Source: Bacteroidota bacterium
Lineage (GTDB): Bacteria; Bacteroidota; Bacteroidia; Chitinophagales; Chitinophagaceae
DNA length: 24,638 nt
Assembly: GCA_023429365.1 (NCBI GenBank)
Contig: JAEYVW010000183.1
Location: 1 to 24,638 of the forward strand
Direction: 5' to 3'
A model generated the notes under the pieces. The model was not told the origin of the DNA, made no database searches, and was given only the letters and a program-made list of their open reading frames with translations. Shown in pieces: positions 1 to 7,352 of the stretch. How positions within the stretch are numbered: position 1 is the stretch's first letter; each line of letters begins with the position of its first letter. The position numbers were made by a program, and so were the translations under genes.

Positions 1-179
1 ATGCTCATAAACGGGCTACATTCACCATAACCTGTGATACCTTCGTCGGTATGAATGATCACCAAAACATTTTCAGCGGCGGGGATGGGGCCGAGGGATA
101 TAATAAAGGGTTCTTTGAGCGGAACAAAAAGTTTATATAGTTCTATTTTTTGGATCCGAAGCGTTTCATGCCTGTTCAT
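1..179 (-). CDS. Dipeptide epimerase-like enolase-superfamily protein (5' end only)
   Basis: Partial gene: the first 59 codons are present, starting at the ATG at 179, and the rest lies beyond the left edge. The N-terminus reads as the capping domain of the mandelate racemase/muconate lactonizing group: a run containing VPLKEPF, then AENVLV, then TDEGITGYGECSPF. The PLKEPF...GYGECSPF pattern is typical of L-Ala-D/L-Glu and other dipeptide epimerases, which racemise the second residue of dipeptides in the cytoplasm using Mg2+ and a pair of lysines. Those lysines and the metal ligands are outside the window, so the substrate cannot be read. It starts 18 nt after the stop of the beta-barrel-like gene at 198-911 and is probably cotranscribed with it. 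A muconate-cycloisomerase-like relative is the main alternative. Confidence 0.8.
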   Translation of the reverse strand, partial: MNRHETLRIQKIELYKLFVPLKEPFIISLGPIPAAENVLVIIHTDEGITGYGECSPFMS

Positions 180-197
180 AATAATTTCAAATGCGTT

Positions 198-911
198 TTA
201 ATCGAAAAGTATCCGGGCGCCAAGATTAATTGAGCCGGTAAGCGGAGCATCGTTATTGACAAATAAATATCTGCTGGGATATCCTGTCGTAGCAATCAGC
301 GTTCTTGCTTCGGCGTAAAAATAAACATTGCCGCCGGCATATACTTCAAATCCAAGTCCCAGGTCAAAAGTCAACCGTTTGAAGTTGCCTTCTCCCGATA
401 AAACCGGCAGTTCATAGTTCGATGTGTCGATCCTGATCGATTGCAGGTTTTGAACCCGGCCAAACATTAATCCGAATCCGCCATAGCCATAGAGATTCCA
501 GTCTTCTTCAGCATTGAATGCGCCTTTCAGGTAATGTCTCCAGCCAATTGAGATATGCCTGTAAGAAAGATTCGCTTTATTGGTATAACTAACTCCCTGG
601 GGTATGGTCGTAGAATCTTTCGCCGTCGCGTTGAGCTGGTTGCTGAATTTGCCATTACCCGCATAGGTAAACAATAGGTAGAGCCCTTCTTTTTTCGTGA
701 AATGAAAATGTCCCGCGACAGTTTGCCCAATGCTCCAGAATTTCTGATCTTTTTTAAAACTGCGCACTACCGTCACATCGGTTGCCATGCTAAACTGCGT
801 TGGCTGCGCAATAGCGTAAAATGAGGAAAGCGTACAAACAAATAGTATGAGTGTCTTTATTTTCAAACAATGAAATTGCTGTGCAATGTTAAGAATTTTA
901 ACCGCTATCAC
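198..911 (-). CDS. Outer-membrane beta-barrel-like protein
   Basis: Secreted protein of up to 237 aa. A hydrophobic signal segment (KTLILFVCTLSSFYAIAQ) is followed by alternating strands rich in aromatics and glycine (GLYLLFTYAGNGKF, WNLYGYGGFGLMFG, NVYFYAEARTL). It ends in a phenylalanine-containing strand (SINLGARILFD), as in porin-type beta barrels. No enzymatic motif was seen, so no function is proposed beyond an outer-membrane or periplasmic barrel. The start is uncertain. The long form begins at a GTG at 911, but a TTG at 866 would put a lysine-initiated signal peptide right at the N-terminus (222 aa) and leave more room for a promoter after the upstream terminator. The dipeptide-epimerase-like gene follows 18 nt downstream. 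Confidence 0.7.
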   Translation of the reverse strand: MIAVKILNIAQQFHCLKIKTLILFVCTLSSFYAIAQPTQFSMATDVTVVRSFKKDQKFWSIGQTVAGHFHFTKKEGLYLLFTYAGNGKFSNQLNATAKDSTTIPQGVSYTNKANLSYRHISIGWRHYLKGAFNAEEDWNLYGYGGFGLMFGRVQNLQSIRIDTSNYELPVLSGEGNFKRLTFDLGLGFEVYAGGNVYFYAEARTLIATTGYPSRYLFVNNDAPLTGSINLGARILFD

Positions 912-924
912 CCAAGCCTGGTAT

Positions 925-951
925 AAAACAAAACCTTTCCGGATGGAAAGG
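925..951 (-). terminator. Rho-independent terminator after the S46 peptidase gene
   Basis: On the minus strand, CCTTTCC, loop ATCC and GGAAAGG form a perfect 7-bp stem (934-951). A T-rich run TTTTGTTTT (933-925) follows. It sits 27 bp past the stop of the peptidase gene, so the obgE-peptidase transcript probably ends here and the next gene needs its own promoter or read-through. Confidence 0.7.
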
Positions 952-977
952 CTTTGATAAACTGAAAATGTCGGTAA

Positions 978-3143
978 TTATTTTACCAGTTTCAATTCCT
1001 TTATTAAATGGCCTGCGCCTCCGAGTTTGTCGATACACCACAATACATATCGTATATCTACATTGATGGTGCGGTTCAGGTCCTTGTCGAAAGCAAGTTT
1101 ATGACTCAAGGCTTCATAATTTCCATCAAAAGCAAGCCCGATCAGTTCGCCTTTACCATTCAAAACTGGCGATCCGGAATTACCACCGGTTATATCGTTG
1201 CTGCTGATAAATCCGATGACCAGGTCATTTCTTTGTTTGTCGATATACTGGCCAAAATCCCTTTTCTTAAAAAGTTCTATTTGTTTTTCCGGCAGATCAA
1301 ATTCATAGTCGCCGGGTTTATATTTTTCCAATACACCTTTGGAAGTGGTGACATAATCATAAAACACAGCGTCGCGGGGACGGTATGATTTTACGGCACC
1401 ATAACTCACCCGCATCGTAAACGTCGCATCAGGGTACATCATCTTTGATTTGGCCGGATCCATTTCCATGATGCCTTTCAGATAAAGTCGCCCGAGTTCA
1501 TTGTTTTGTGCCACAAACTGGCTGTAATAGGGAGCGTACTTGCTGCTGTAATTATCGTAGAACGCACTGGCATGTGCAAATGCGGGATCCGATTGCAACA
1601 CATTAGCATCGGGGTTGGCGATAAATGCTTTCCATTTGGCATCATCGAAGATCATGGTCTTGCTGAAGATATCTGCTGAGTATTTTTTGTAGGTAGCTTC
1701 ATTATCGAGCGGCCCATATTGATCCTTTAACCCGCCATAGAAACCGACCGGGTGCTGGTCTTTTGGCACATCCTGGTAGAAAAGCATGGTTACACTTGCG
1801 ACAATATTCTCATCCGATCTTTTATTTTCTTCTGCCAGGAATTCAGTTCTTGCCTGGTCAGCTGCTTCCAAAGCTTTTTTCAGATCGCCGGCGGATGAAC
1901 CGGTTTTAACCAGTGCCGCTTCGACCTGCTTCAATGAGGCCGCAAACCCGATAAGCGGGGATCCAAAAATGCCTTCATTCACAAACATGCGGTGTTTAGC
2001 ATAACGTGTCCATGCATCGTAAGCTTTACCCCAGTCGGTGAAAATATTTTTGTATTCAGGTTTATCGGCCGCCCAGGCATTGAATTTTTCCTCGGCTTTT
2101 TTCTTCTTGCCGTAGATATCATATTTATAAAGTTGCTTGGTTTCACCATCAAAAAATTTCCAGTAGTTGGCGATGCTGGCAAATGAAGAGGAAAGCTGGA
2201 GTTTTACAGCCGGATCTTTTTTCATCTCTTCAAACATATATTTTAGCCTGATATCACGAAGTTTAACCAGGGTAGGGTTGTTGATCTCGGTAGAGAGTTT
2301 GATACCATATGAACTTTCATAACGGTTGGTGCCGCCTGGGTATCCCCAGATCATAGCAAATTCTCCTTCCTTTACACCTTTAATGGATACAGGCAGGTAC
2401 CATTTGGGTTTTAATGGTTTATTCTCCGGTGCATAGCGGGCGGGTTTACCTGCAGGCGAAGCGTACACGCGAAACACCGAAAAGTCGCCGGTATGTCTTG
2501 GCCATTCCCAGTTGTCGGTATCGCCACCAAATTTACCCACCGCTTCGGGCGGAGTACCTACCAGACGGATATCGTTGTAGCGTTGGTATACAAAAGCCAG
2601 GAACTGGTTTCCTTTAAACAGTGAGCTTACCCTGGTTTCGATGCTTTGTGATGGATCGCTCATCCTCGCATTGATAGATGCCAAAACGGAAGATTGTTTT
2701 TTTGCTCTGTCGGAGGCACCCAAACCTTTTAAAGAATCGAGTACTTCTTTAGTTACATCCTCGATCCGCAACAGGAACTGAACAGAGAGTGAAGTAGGTA
2801 TCTCTTCGGCCCTGCTTTTGGCATAAAACCCATTCTGCAGGTAATTATTGTCAAGAGTACTGGCAGATGCAATGGCGTCATAACCACAATGGTGATTGGT
2901 AAAGATCATGCCCTCCGCACTGACAATCTCACCAGTACAGCCACCACCGAAAATGATTATCGCATCTTTCAGTGATGCCTTATTGATACTATAGAGCTGC
3001 TCAGCAGTAAGCTTTAAGCCTTTTTTGACCATATCATTGTACACCTGTTTGCCAAGCAACATCGGAAGCCACATGCCTTCATCAGCAACGGAGCGCAATA
3101 CAAGCGTCAAAACCAGTATACCGGTTATAAAAAATTTCTTCAT
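978..3143 (-). CDS. S46 family dipeptidyl peptidase, DPP7-like
   Basis: 721-aa exported serine peptidase that removes dipeptides from the N-termini of oligopeptides in the periplasm. The ATG at 3143 was chosen because it places the signal peptide (MKKFFITGILVLTLVLRSVA, 1-20) at the start; upstream in-frame codons look non-coding. The conserved DEGMWLP follows directly. The chymotrypsin-like triad motifs are present: TNHHC (His84/85), a DNWEWPRHTGDF block near residues 215-235, and GGNSGSP with Ser656. The residue that separates family members is glycine (FDGN, Gly674). From memory, the aligned position is Gly in DPP7 (hydrophobic P1 preference) and Arg673 in Porphyromonas DPP11 (Asp/Glu preference). 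Length matches the family (about 700-720 aa). It lies 63 bp downstream of obgE in the same direction. Confidence 0.93.
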   Translation of the reverse strand: MKKFFITGILVLTLVLRSVADEGMWLPMLLGKQVYNDMVKKGLKLTAEQLYSINKASLKDAIIIFGGGCTGEIVSAEGMIFTNHHCGYDAIASASTLDNNYLQNGFYAKSRAEEIPTSLSVQFLLRIEDVTKEVLDSLKGLGASDRAKKQSSVLASINARMSDPSQSIETRVSSLFKGNQFLAFVYQRYNDIRLVGTPPEAVGKFGGDTDNWEWPRHTGDFSVFRVYASPAGKPARYAPENKPLKPKWYLPVSIKGVKEGEFAMIWGYPGGTNRYESSYGIKLSTEINNPTLVKLRDIRLKYMFEEMKKDPAVKLQLSSSFASIANYWKFFDGETKQLYKYDIYGKKKKAEEKFNAWAADKPEYKNIFTDWGKAYDAWTRYAKHRMFVNEGIFGSPLIGFAASLKQVEAALVKTGSSAGDLKKALEAADQARTEFLAEENKRSDENIVASVTMLFYQDVPKDQHPVGFYGGLKDQYGPLDNEATYKKYSADIFSKTMIFDDAKWKAFIANPDANVLQSDPAFAHASAFYDNYSSKYAPYYSQFVAQNNELGRLYLKGIMEMDPAKSKMMYPDATFTMRVSYGAVKSYRPRDAVFYDYVTTSKGVLEKYKPGDYEFDLPEKQIELFKKRDFGQYIDKQRNDLVIGFISSNDITGGNSGSPVLNGKGELIGLAFDGNYEALSHKLAFDKDLNRTINVDIRYVLWCIDKLGGAGHLIKELKLVK

Positions 3144-3206
3144 GGTGATTGTTATTTTAGATGAAACAAACCTACTATAAAATATCATATGCTTTTCAGC
3201 CTGTTC

Positions 3207-4208
3207 TTATTCAGTAGGGGTATTCAACACTTTCCAAAGCAGGTCTTTTAGTTCCACAAGGCCTTTTTGTGTGACAGATGAAATAAAAACATGCGGAATA
3301 TTGGAAGGTATCTCCTTTCTGATCGCTTCGGTAAGCTCTTCATCGAGCATATCACTTTTGCTGATGGCGATCACAAATTGCTTATGTAGGAGTTCGGGGT
3401 TATACTTTTCAAGTTCATGGACAAGAATTTCAAACTCCTTTTTATGATCCGGCGCGTCTGCCGGGATGAGGAACAGCAGTACAGGATTACGTTCGATATG
3501 ACGCAAAAACCGGTGCCCCAGACCTTTTCCTTCCGCGGCGCCTTCGATGATACCTGGCAGATCAGCTACACAAAAGCTTTTGCCATCACGGTATTCAACC
3601 ATTCCAAGGTTGGGGGTAATGGTTGTAAATGCATAATCGGCGATCTTGGGTTTTGCGGCGGTGATCACCGACAGCAGTGTGGACTTGCCGGCATTTGGGA
3701 AACCAACTAATCCTACGTCTGCCAATACTTTTAACTCCAGGATTTTCCAGCCTTCCTGGCCGGGCAATCCTTTCTGTGCATATTCCGGTGCCTGGTTGGT
3801 GGCTGTGGCAAAGTGACTGTTGCCGAGTCCTCCTTTACCACCAGGCATCCAGATCACTTCCTGGCCATCTTTGAGTATCTCTACTTCCTGTTCGCCTGTT
3901 TCTTCATCCCGGGCCACAGTACCAAGGGGTACTTCAATGATCACATCCTTTCCTGCACGGCCGGTGCTGTTGTTTCCGCTGCCGGATTCGCCATCTTCCG
4001 CCAGCACATTTTTATAATACCTGAGATGAAGCAGAGTCCACAAGTTGCTGTTACCTTTTAAAATAATATGTGCACCACGACCGCCGTCGCCACCATCGGG
4101 TCCACCCATCGCCGTAAATTTGTTGCGCATAAAATGCTTGCTCCCGGCGCCGCCGTGGCCGCTCCGGCAGAATATTCTAATTTGGTCGACAAAGTTGTTT
4201 TTTTCCAC
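3207..4208 (-). CDS. obgE: Obg GTPase
   Basis: 333-aa ribosome-associated GTPase that acts late in 50S subunit maturation. The N-terminal Obg fold (about 1-160) shows the glycine-rich pattern [10 protein letters not shown]...[11 protein letters not shown]. The G domain carries G1 GFPNAGKS (169-176), the switch TTITPNLG (195-202), G3 DLPG (216-219) and a G4 of the form SKSD (283-286) in place of NKxD, a variant I recall from Bacteroidota Obg proteins. The C-terminal OCT domain of some Obg proteins is absent. The start is a GTG at 4208: an in-frame TAG lies just upstream, and [10 protein letters not shown] matches the usual N-terminus. No clear Shine-Dalgarno sequence. The minus-strand TPP riboswitch lies about 450 bp upstream, with an opposite-strand gene between. 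Confidence 0.96.
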   Translation of the reverse strand: MEKNNFVDQIRIFCRSGHGGAGSKHFMRNKFTAMGGPDGGDGGRGAHIILKGNSNLWTLLHLRYYKNVLAEDGESGSGNNSTGRAGKDVIIEVPLGTVARDEETGEQEVEILKDGQEVIWMPGGKGGLGNSHFATATNQAPEYAQKGLPGQEGWKILELKVLADVGLVGFPNAGKSTLLSVITAAKPKIADYAFTTITPNLGMVEYRDGKSFCVADLPGIIEGAAEGKGLGHRFLRHIERNPVLLFLIPADAPDHKKEFEILVHELEKYNPELLHKQFVIAISKSDMLDEELTEAIRKEIPSNIPHVFISSVTQKGLVELKDLLWKVLNTPTE

Positions 4209-4269
4209 GATGGTCTTCTATTTGCAACGAATTGCAAATATACCATGTCAGGTACCTCAAATACGAACT

Positions 4270-4623
4270 ATGAAGTTTATTTTCCTCATACTGGCGCTGC
4301 CGCTGCTTAATCAACAATGTAAAAAAGACAAGCCTGGGAGCACCCTTGGCAAAGTGCCATCCTGTATCCAGGAGAAAATTGACAGCATCAGGTCCCAGCC
4401 CGTTTGGAACCCGCCTGCTGAAGTGAATGAATACGATTATGAAGGCAAAAAGGTTTACCTGTTTTCAAGTCCGTGCTGTGACCAGTATAACCAGCTCTTC
4501 GACAGCGACTGCAATTATATCTGTGCACCCACTGGCGGGTATACCGGTAAGGGTGATCAAAAATGTAATGAGTTTTTTGAAAATGCCAGGCACCTGCGAC
4601 TGGTATGGAAAGATGAAAGATAA
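4270..4623 (+). CDS. Small putative lipoprotein (DUF6970-like)
   Basis: 117-aa protein starting at the ATG at 4270. The N-terminus MKFIFLILALPLLNQQCKKD is a short hydrophobic signal ending in Cys17 followed by KKD. This resembles Bacteroidota lipoproteins, although Gln at -1 is atypical for signal peptidase II. The mature part contains CIQEKIDSIRSQPVWNPP, then FSSPCCDQYNQLFDSDCNYICAPTGGYTGKGD, a cysteine-rich block I associate with the Bacteroidota family DUF6970 (from memory, function unknown). The reading frame stays open upstream to 4045, but that part overlaps the 5' end of obgE on the other strand and shows no protein-like signal. The gene converges on the TPP riboswitch and shares its terminator hairpin. 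Confidence 0.8.
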   Translation: MKFIFLILALPLLNQQCKKDKPGSTLGKVPSCIQEKIDSIRSQPVWNPPAEVNEYDYEGKKVYLFSSPCCDQYNQLFDSDCNYICAPTGGYTGKGDQKCNEFFENARHLRLVWKDER

Positions 4624-4626
4624 AAT

Positions 4627-4656
4627 AAAGGGTTTTAGTGTTGACTAAAACCCTTT
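4627..4656. terminator. Bidirectional terminator hairpin; also the riboswitch expression platform
   Basis: Perfect 13-bp inverted repeat AAAGGGTTTTAGT / ACTAAAACCCTTT with a 4-nt loop. On plus it follows the lipoprotein stop codon by 3 nt, with the T-containing tail TGTCTCTTTT. On minus it lies 3 nt after the P1 stem of the TPP riboswitch and is followed by ATTTTATCTTTC. It can therefore end the lipoprotein transcript and also act as the riboswitch-controlled terminator. Confidence 0.85.
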
Positions 4657-4659
4657 TGT

Positions 4660-4744
4660 CTCTTTTCGTTCCCTTCGCTGGTATTACCCAGATCAGGTAT
4701 TATGGGTATATTTCTCAGATAAGATTAATCACCCCGGAAAAGAG
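4660..4744 (-). promoter_or_regulatory. TPP (thiamine pyrophosphate) riboswitch, THI box
   Basis: Read on the minus strand, this shows the invariant THI-box blocks in order: GGGGTG, CTGAGA, TACCC, ACCTGATCTGG, TAAT, CCAGCG, AGGGA. P1 is a perfect 8-bp helix, CTCTTTTC (4744-4737) with GAAAAGAG (4667-4660). GGGT pairs with ACCC in P2, and CTGG with CCAG closes the pyrophosphate-sensor arm. A terminator hairpin (4656-4627) follows at once, as in transcription-terminating riboswitches. The aptamer begins 39 nt after the stop of the dehydrogenase gene. No thiamine synthesis or transport gene lies downstream: transcription would run antisense through the lipoprotein gene and then into obgE. No clear dedicated promoter was seen in the short gap. 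Confidence 0.95.
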
Positions 4745-4783
4745 AGTTAATTAGAAGGTACTAAAAACATGCCAACACGATTA

Positions 4784-5653
4784 TTATCCGTTAACGATCT
4801 CACCTCCATTGGGATGTAAGAATTGTCCCGTCATATAACTGGAATCATTGCTGGCCAGGAACAGGTAACTGGGCGCAATTTCCACAGGTTGCCCAGCACG
4901 TTCCAGAGGTGTATCACTTCCATGCTGTGAAACTTTTTTGCCTTTAAAACTTGAGGCTATCAGCGGAGTCCAGATAGGGCCCGGGGCCACGCCATTTACA
5001 CGAATACCTTTTTTCGCCAGGTTGGCCGAAAGGCTGCGTGTAAAGGAAACGATCGCGCCTTTGGTGGAGGCATAATCGATTAGCGAACCGCTGCCACGGT
5101 ACGCCGTCACGGAAGAAGAGTTGATGATACAGGAACCTTTTTTCATAAATGGAAGTGCAGCCTTTGTTACCCATATGTATGAGTAAATATTGGTTTCGAA
5201 AGTCCGCTTAAATTCCCGGGTGGTAAGTTTTTCGAGTGATTTGTTTTCATAGTGAATGGCCGCGTTATTCACCAGTATATCTATCCGGCCAAATTCACGT
5301 ATTGTTTTTTTTACCGCGTTGGCGCAGTTGGTTTCCCTGGAAAGATCGCCTTTTATCAATAGGCAGCTACGTCCAAAACTCTCAGCGATATATTGACGGG
5401 TGTCGCGTGCATCTTTGTCTTCACTCAGGTATGCGATCGCGATGCTTGCACCTTCTTTAGCGAATAAAATTGCAACTGCCCTGCCGATACCGCTATCACC
5501 ACCAGTTATTAAGGCCACTTTGTTTTTTAAACGGCTACTTCCCTTTATTTCAGGATAATCAAATACAGGTCGCGGGACCATTTGCGATTCCCTTCCGGGC
5601 CGTTGTTGTTTTTGAGGCGGCCGGACCGCTTTCTTAGGACTGCCCTTCTGCAT
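4784..5653 (-). CDS. SDR family oxidoreductase, general-stress-protein-39-like
   Basis: 289-aa NAD(P)-dependent short-chain dehydrogenase. It has a basic, proline-rich leader (1-40), the nucleotide-binding TGGDSGIGRA (50-59), NNAA (129-132), catalytic Ser in INSSSV (about 180) and Tyr194-xxx-Lys198 in YASTKGA. The C-terminus ASNDSSYMTGQFLHPNGGEIVNG and the proline/lysine-rich leader are the hallmarks I know from the B. subtilis YdaD (GSP39)/YhxC and E. coli YghA subgroup, which is often linked to salt, ethanol or desiccation stress; substrates are undefined. The ATG at 5653 gives the expected length. It is divergent from the DUF1328 gene with a 237-bp gap, and the minus-strand TPP riboswitch follows its stop codon. 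Confidence 0.92.
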   Translation of the reverse strand: MQKGSPKKAVRPPQKQQRPGRESQMVPRPVFDYPEIKGSSRLKNKVALITGGDSGIGRAVAILFAKEGASIAIAYLSEDKDARDTRQYIAESFGRSCLLIKGDLSRETNCANAVKKTIREFGRIDILVNNAAIHYENKSLEKLTTREFKRTFETNIYSYIWVTKAALPFMKKGSCIINSSSVTAYRGSGSLIDYASTKGAIVSFTRSLSANLAKKGIRVNGVAPGPIWTPLIASSFKGKKVSQHGSDTPLERAGQPVEIAPSYLFLASNDSSYMTGQFLHPNGGEIVNG

Positions 5654-5890
5654 ATACTTCTTTTTATAGAGTTCGAAGAAATATTTATACCAGATTGTAA
5701 TGATGATGGGGATTTATTTCTATAACCAAAAAGCGGGGTTTATTATATGTGGAATGAATGCTGGAAAAATTTCCCCGATTATCGCTATTCCCCTCAAGGT
5801 TTATTGCGGCATGAATTTTTCACTACATGTATTACCTTATTCGATCTCTATAAAACTGAAATTGATTTAATAATCTTAAAACTTGAAATT

Positions 5891-6052
5891 ATGTTACGTT
5901 GGACAGTAATTTTCCTGGTTGTGGCAATTATAGCTGCAATATTCGGGTTTGGCGGTATTGCTGCTGGGGCGGCCTCCATAGCAAAAATCCTATTCTTCGT
6001 TTTTCTTGTATTATTTATCGTTTCGCTTTTTGTGGGACGTTCAAGGGTCTAA
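5891..6052 (+). CDS. DUF1328 (YtjA-like) small membrane protein
   Basis: 53-aa hydrophobic protein, [42 protein letters not shown]..., with two membrane segments (about 5-25 and 31-48) and a short charged tail (GRSRV). The pattern MLRW...[19 protein letters not shown] is diagnostic for DUF1328/YtjA, small inner-membrane proteins common in environmental bacteria and often near stress genes; molecular function unknown. The reading frame is open further upstream, to about 5747, but that extension ignores the characteristic MLRW start and has no family resemblance. A strong terminator follows 32 bp after the stop. Confidence 0.9.
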   Translation: MLRWTVIFLVVAIIAAIFGFGGIAAGAASIAKILFFVFLVLFIVSLFVGRSRV

Positions 6053-6084
6053 GAAGGATGATTTAATACGGAAATATGAAAATG

Positions 6085-6115
6085 AAAAACCGGTTATTAT
6101 AACCGGTTTTTTTTT
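6085..6115. terminator. Bidirectional terminator between the DUF1328 gene and the 118-aa gene
   Basis: Stem AAAAACCGGTTA / TAACCGGTTTTT (12 bp, loop TTA) continuing into nine T residues on plus. On minus the hairpin is followed by TTTTTCATTTTC, so it can also stop the transcript of the 6189-8417 gene run. Confidence 0.9.
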
Positions 6116-6188
6116 GTTGCTATTCGTGAAGGCTGTTCATTCCGAAACTCTGGGGTAGCTTCCCGTTTTGTCAATCATTGCACCCTGG

Positions 6189-6545
6189 TTAGTCAACAGT
6201 TCTGTCATTATTGGTTACCGCCTTTTTTTGGATCTCCTGTACTTCCTCTACAAAAGAGCTCACTCGTTCATCGGCGTAGGATCCATATGCGTCCACGAGT
6301 GTTCCTTTCACGCCATCGTCTGTTTCTATTGCGTATAAAATTGTGTTATCCGCGGGGTCGCTGGCTCCTTCAAACCGGTAAAAATTTACAATTTTCACCT
6401 GTCCAGGTTCATAAATCTTCTCGTTCTTAAGAGAAAGGAGACCACGTTCGCCTGCTTTAAAATCTTCGGTAAAGCCATCTGACAAAAGTTTGTTGAGGCA
6501 ACCTGAGAGGCTTTTCATTTCCTCTGTGCTGGAATTTGTGTCCAT
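6189..6545 (-). CDS. Conserved Bacteroidota protein of unknown function, 118 aa
   Basis: Small soluble protein with no signal peptide. The core KIVNFYRFEGASDPADNTILYAIETDDGVKGTLVDAYGSYAD matches a family of about 100 aa that is widespread in Bacteroidota and, from memory, often labelled 'phosphoribosylpyrophosphate synthetase' in databases. It lacks the PRPP-binding loop and is far too short for that enzyme, so I do not accept the label. It is the last gene of a same-direction run (topoisomerase IB, 58-aa protein, DUF2383 protein, this gene) with gaps of 48, 65 and 55 bp, which suggests a stress-related operon. The ATG at 6545 fits the acidic N-terminus MDTNSSTEEMKS. Confidence 0.75.
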   Translation of the reverse strand: MDTNSSTEEMKSLSGCLNKLLSDGFTEDFKAGERGLLSLKNEKIYEPGQVKIVNFYRFEGASDPADNTILYAIETDDGVKGTLVDAYGSYADERVSSFVEEVQEIQKKAVTNNDRTVD

Positions 6546-6600
6546 GGGGAATTGTTTTATTTTTTTGACATTTTACAAATTTGGAATGCCTTCCTGAGAA

Positions 6601-7062
6601 CTACGCGGTTTGTCTGTCACGCAGTGCCTTGATGTGATCATGTGATTTTTTCAAACTTAATTTTTGATCCATGATCAGCTGGCGAACCTCGGCCGGTAAT
6701 TCAGCATCACTGGATAGAGCCTCGTCGTATGCTTTTTGCGCGGCATCTTCACCAAATTCACAGGAGGCAAGTATGGCTTTGCGGTCTTTGCCACTGAAAG
6801 TCGCTTTTACATCCATCCAGGTGCGGTAGATCTTACCACTGAATGAAGTTTTGTCCGTAGGCTGTTCACCAGCGGAAGCCACATATTTTGAGAGATCATT
6901 GTTATAGCTTCGGCTTTCCGATGCCATTTGCCTGAACAGGGTTTTGAGGTCTGCATCTTTATCTGATGTTTCGTTTTCAGCCCTGTTGTAGCCTTCAATC
7001 CTGTCGTTGTTGATACTGATGAGATCATTTAGTATCTCGCTCGTTTTTTCATTTACGTACAT
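6601..7062 (-). CDS. PA2169-type four-helix-bundle protein (DUF2383)
   Basis: 153-aa, almost entirely helical protein. The pattern NEKTSEILNDLISINNDRIEGYNRA, a central ESRSYNNDLSKYV, CEFGEDAAQKAYDEAL and a C-terminal QKLSLKKSHDHIKALRD fits DUF2383, a ferritin-like four-helix bundle found in stress-associated loci of proteobacteria and Bacteroidota. Acidic and histidine residues at helix positions (ESRS, CEFGEDA, KSHDHI) could bind metal, but I cannot confirm a di-iron site. It lies 65 bp downstream of the 58-aa gene and 55 bp upstream of the 118-aa gene on the same strand. Length is normal for the family. Confidence 0.88.
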   Translation of the reverse strand: MYVNEKTSEILNDLISINNDRIEGYNRAENETSDKDADLKTLFRQMASESRSYNNDLSKYVASAGEQPTDKTSFSGKIYRTWMDVKATFSGKDRKAILASCEFGEDAAQKAYDEALSSDAELPAEVRQLIMDQKLSLKKSHDHIKALRDRQTA

Positions 7063-7127
7063 AGTATTTGATTTTATTTGGTTAATAATTCGCCGGGCTT
7101 TTCTACCCGACCATCTACGATAAAAAT

Positions 7128-7304
7128 TTATTTAGGTCTTTGCTGTTTATTATGATGTGGTTTCCGGTTGTGGGTAATATCATCTCCCTTGCTATGTTGT
7201 TCTTCCTTTTTGCGGCTGTCAAGATTGTCCCTCACATCAGGAGCCGTCTTGTTTTTTGTAGCCCGCAGCTGAGAGTTACCCGGTATTGTGTTTTTTGTTT
7301 TCAT
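7128..7304 (-). CDS. 58-aa highly charged small protein
   Basis: Short gene from an ATG at 7304 to a TAA at 7128. The product begins MKTKNTIPGNSQLRATK, continues with TAPDVRDNLDSRKKEEQ and ends in a His/Lys/Gln-rich tail (HNRKPHHNKQQRPK). It is strongly basic, lacks hydrophobic segments and is probably disordered. The placement supports it: same strand, 48 bp after topoisomerase IB and 65 bp before the DUF2383 gene, filling an otherwise empty 290-bp gap. The IPGNSQL...TAPDVRDNLDSR pattern seems familiar from small hypothetical proteins of Chitinophagaceae, but I know no function. It could be a nucleic-acid-binding or desiccation-type protein; that is inference. Confidence 0.72.
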   Translation of the reverse strand: MKTKNTIPGNSQLRATKNKTAPDVRDNLDSRKKEEQHSKGDDITHNRKPHHNKQQRPK

Positions 7305-7352
7305 GGTTGTTTTTAATTAAGGAGGTAAAAACCATACCAGTATTTACAGAGT

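Noticed and set aside
1008..1388. Plus-strand open frame inside the S46 peptidase gene.
   Set aside because: It is an antisense shadow of a well-supported gene; no family motif or independent start context.
4045..4269. N-terminal extension of the lipoprotein-like protein.
   Set aside because: It overlaps the 5' end of obgE on the other strand, is proline-rich shadow sequence, and would bury the signal peptide at 4270.
4624..4784. TPP riboswitch read on the plus strand, controlling a plus-strand gene.
   Set aside because: All consensus blocks are in the correct 5'-3' order only on minus, and no plus-strand gene starts downstream until 5891.
5747..5890. N-terminal extension of the DUF1328 protein.
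   Set aside because: The family starts at MLRW; the upstream codons lack family resemblance and occupy the promoter region.
6189..6545. Phosphoribosylpyrophosphate synthetase label for the 118-aa protein.
   Set aside because: Similar small proteins are often so labelled, but there is no PRPP loop and it is about a third of the enzyme's length.
7317..7327. Strong Shine-Dalgarno-like sequence (AAGGAGGT) on plus.
   Set aside because: No start codon or open frame follows at a suitable distance, and all genes around it lie on minus.
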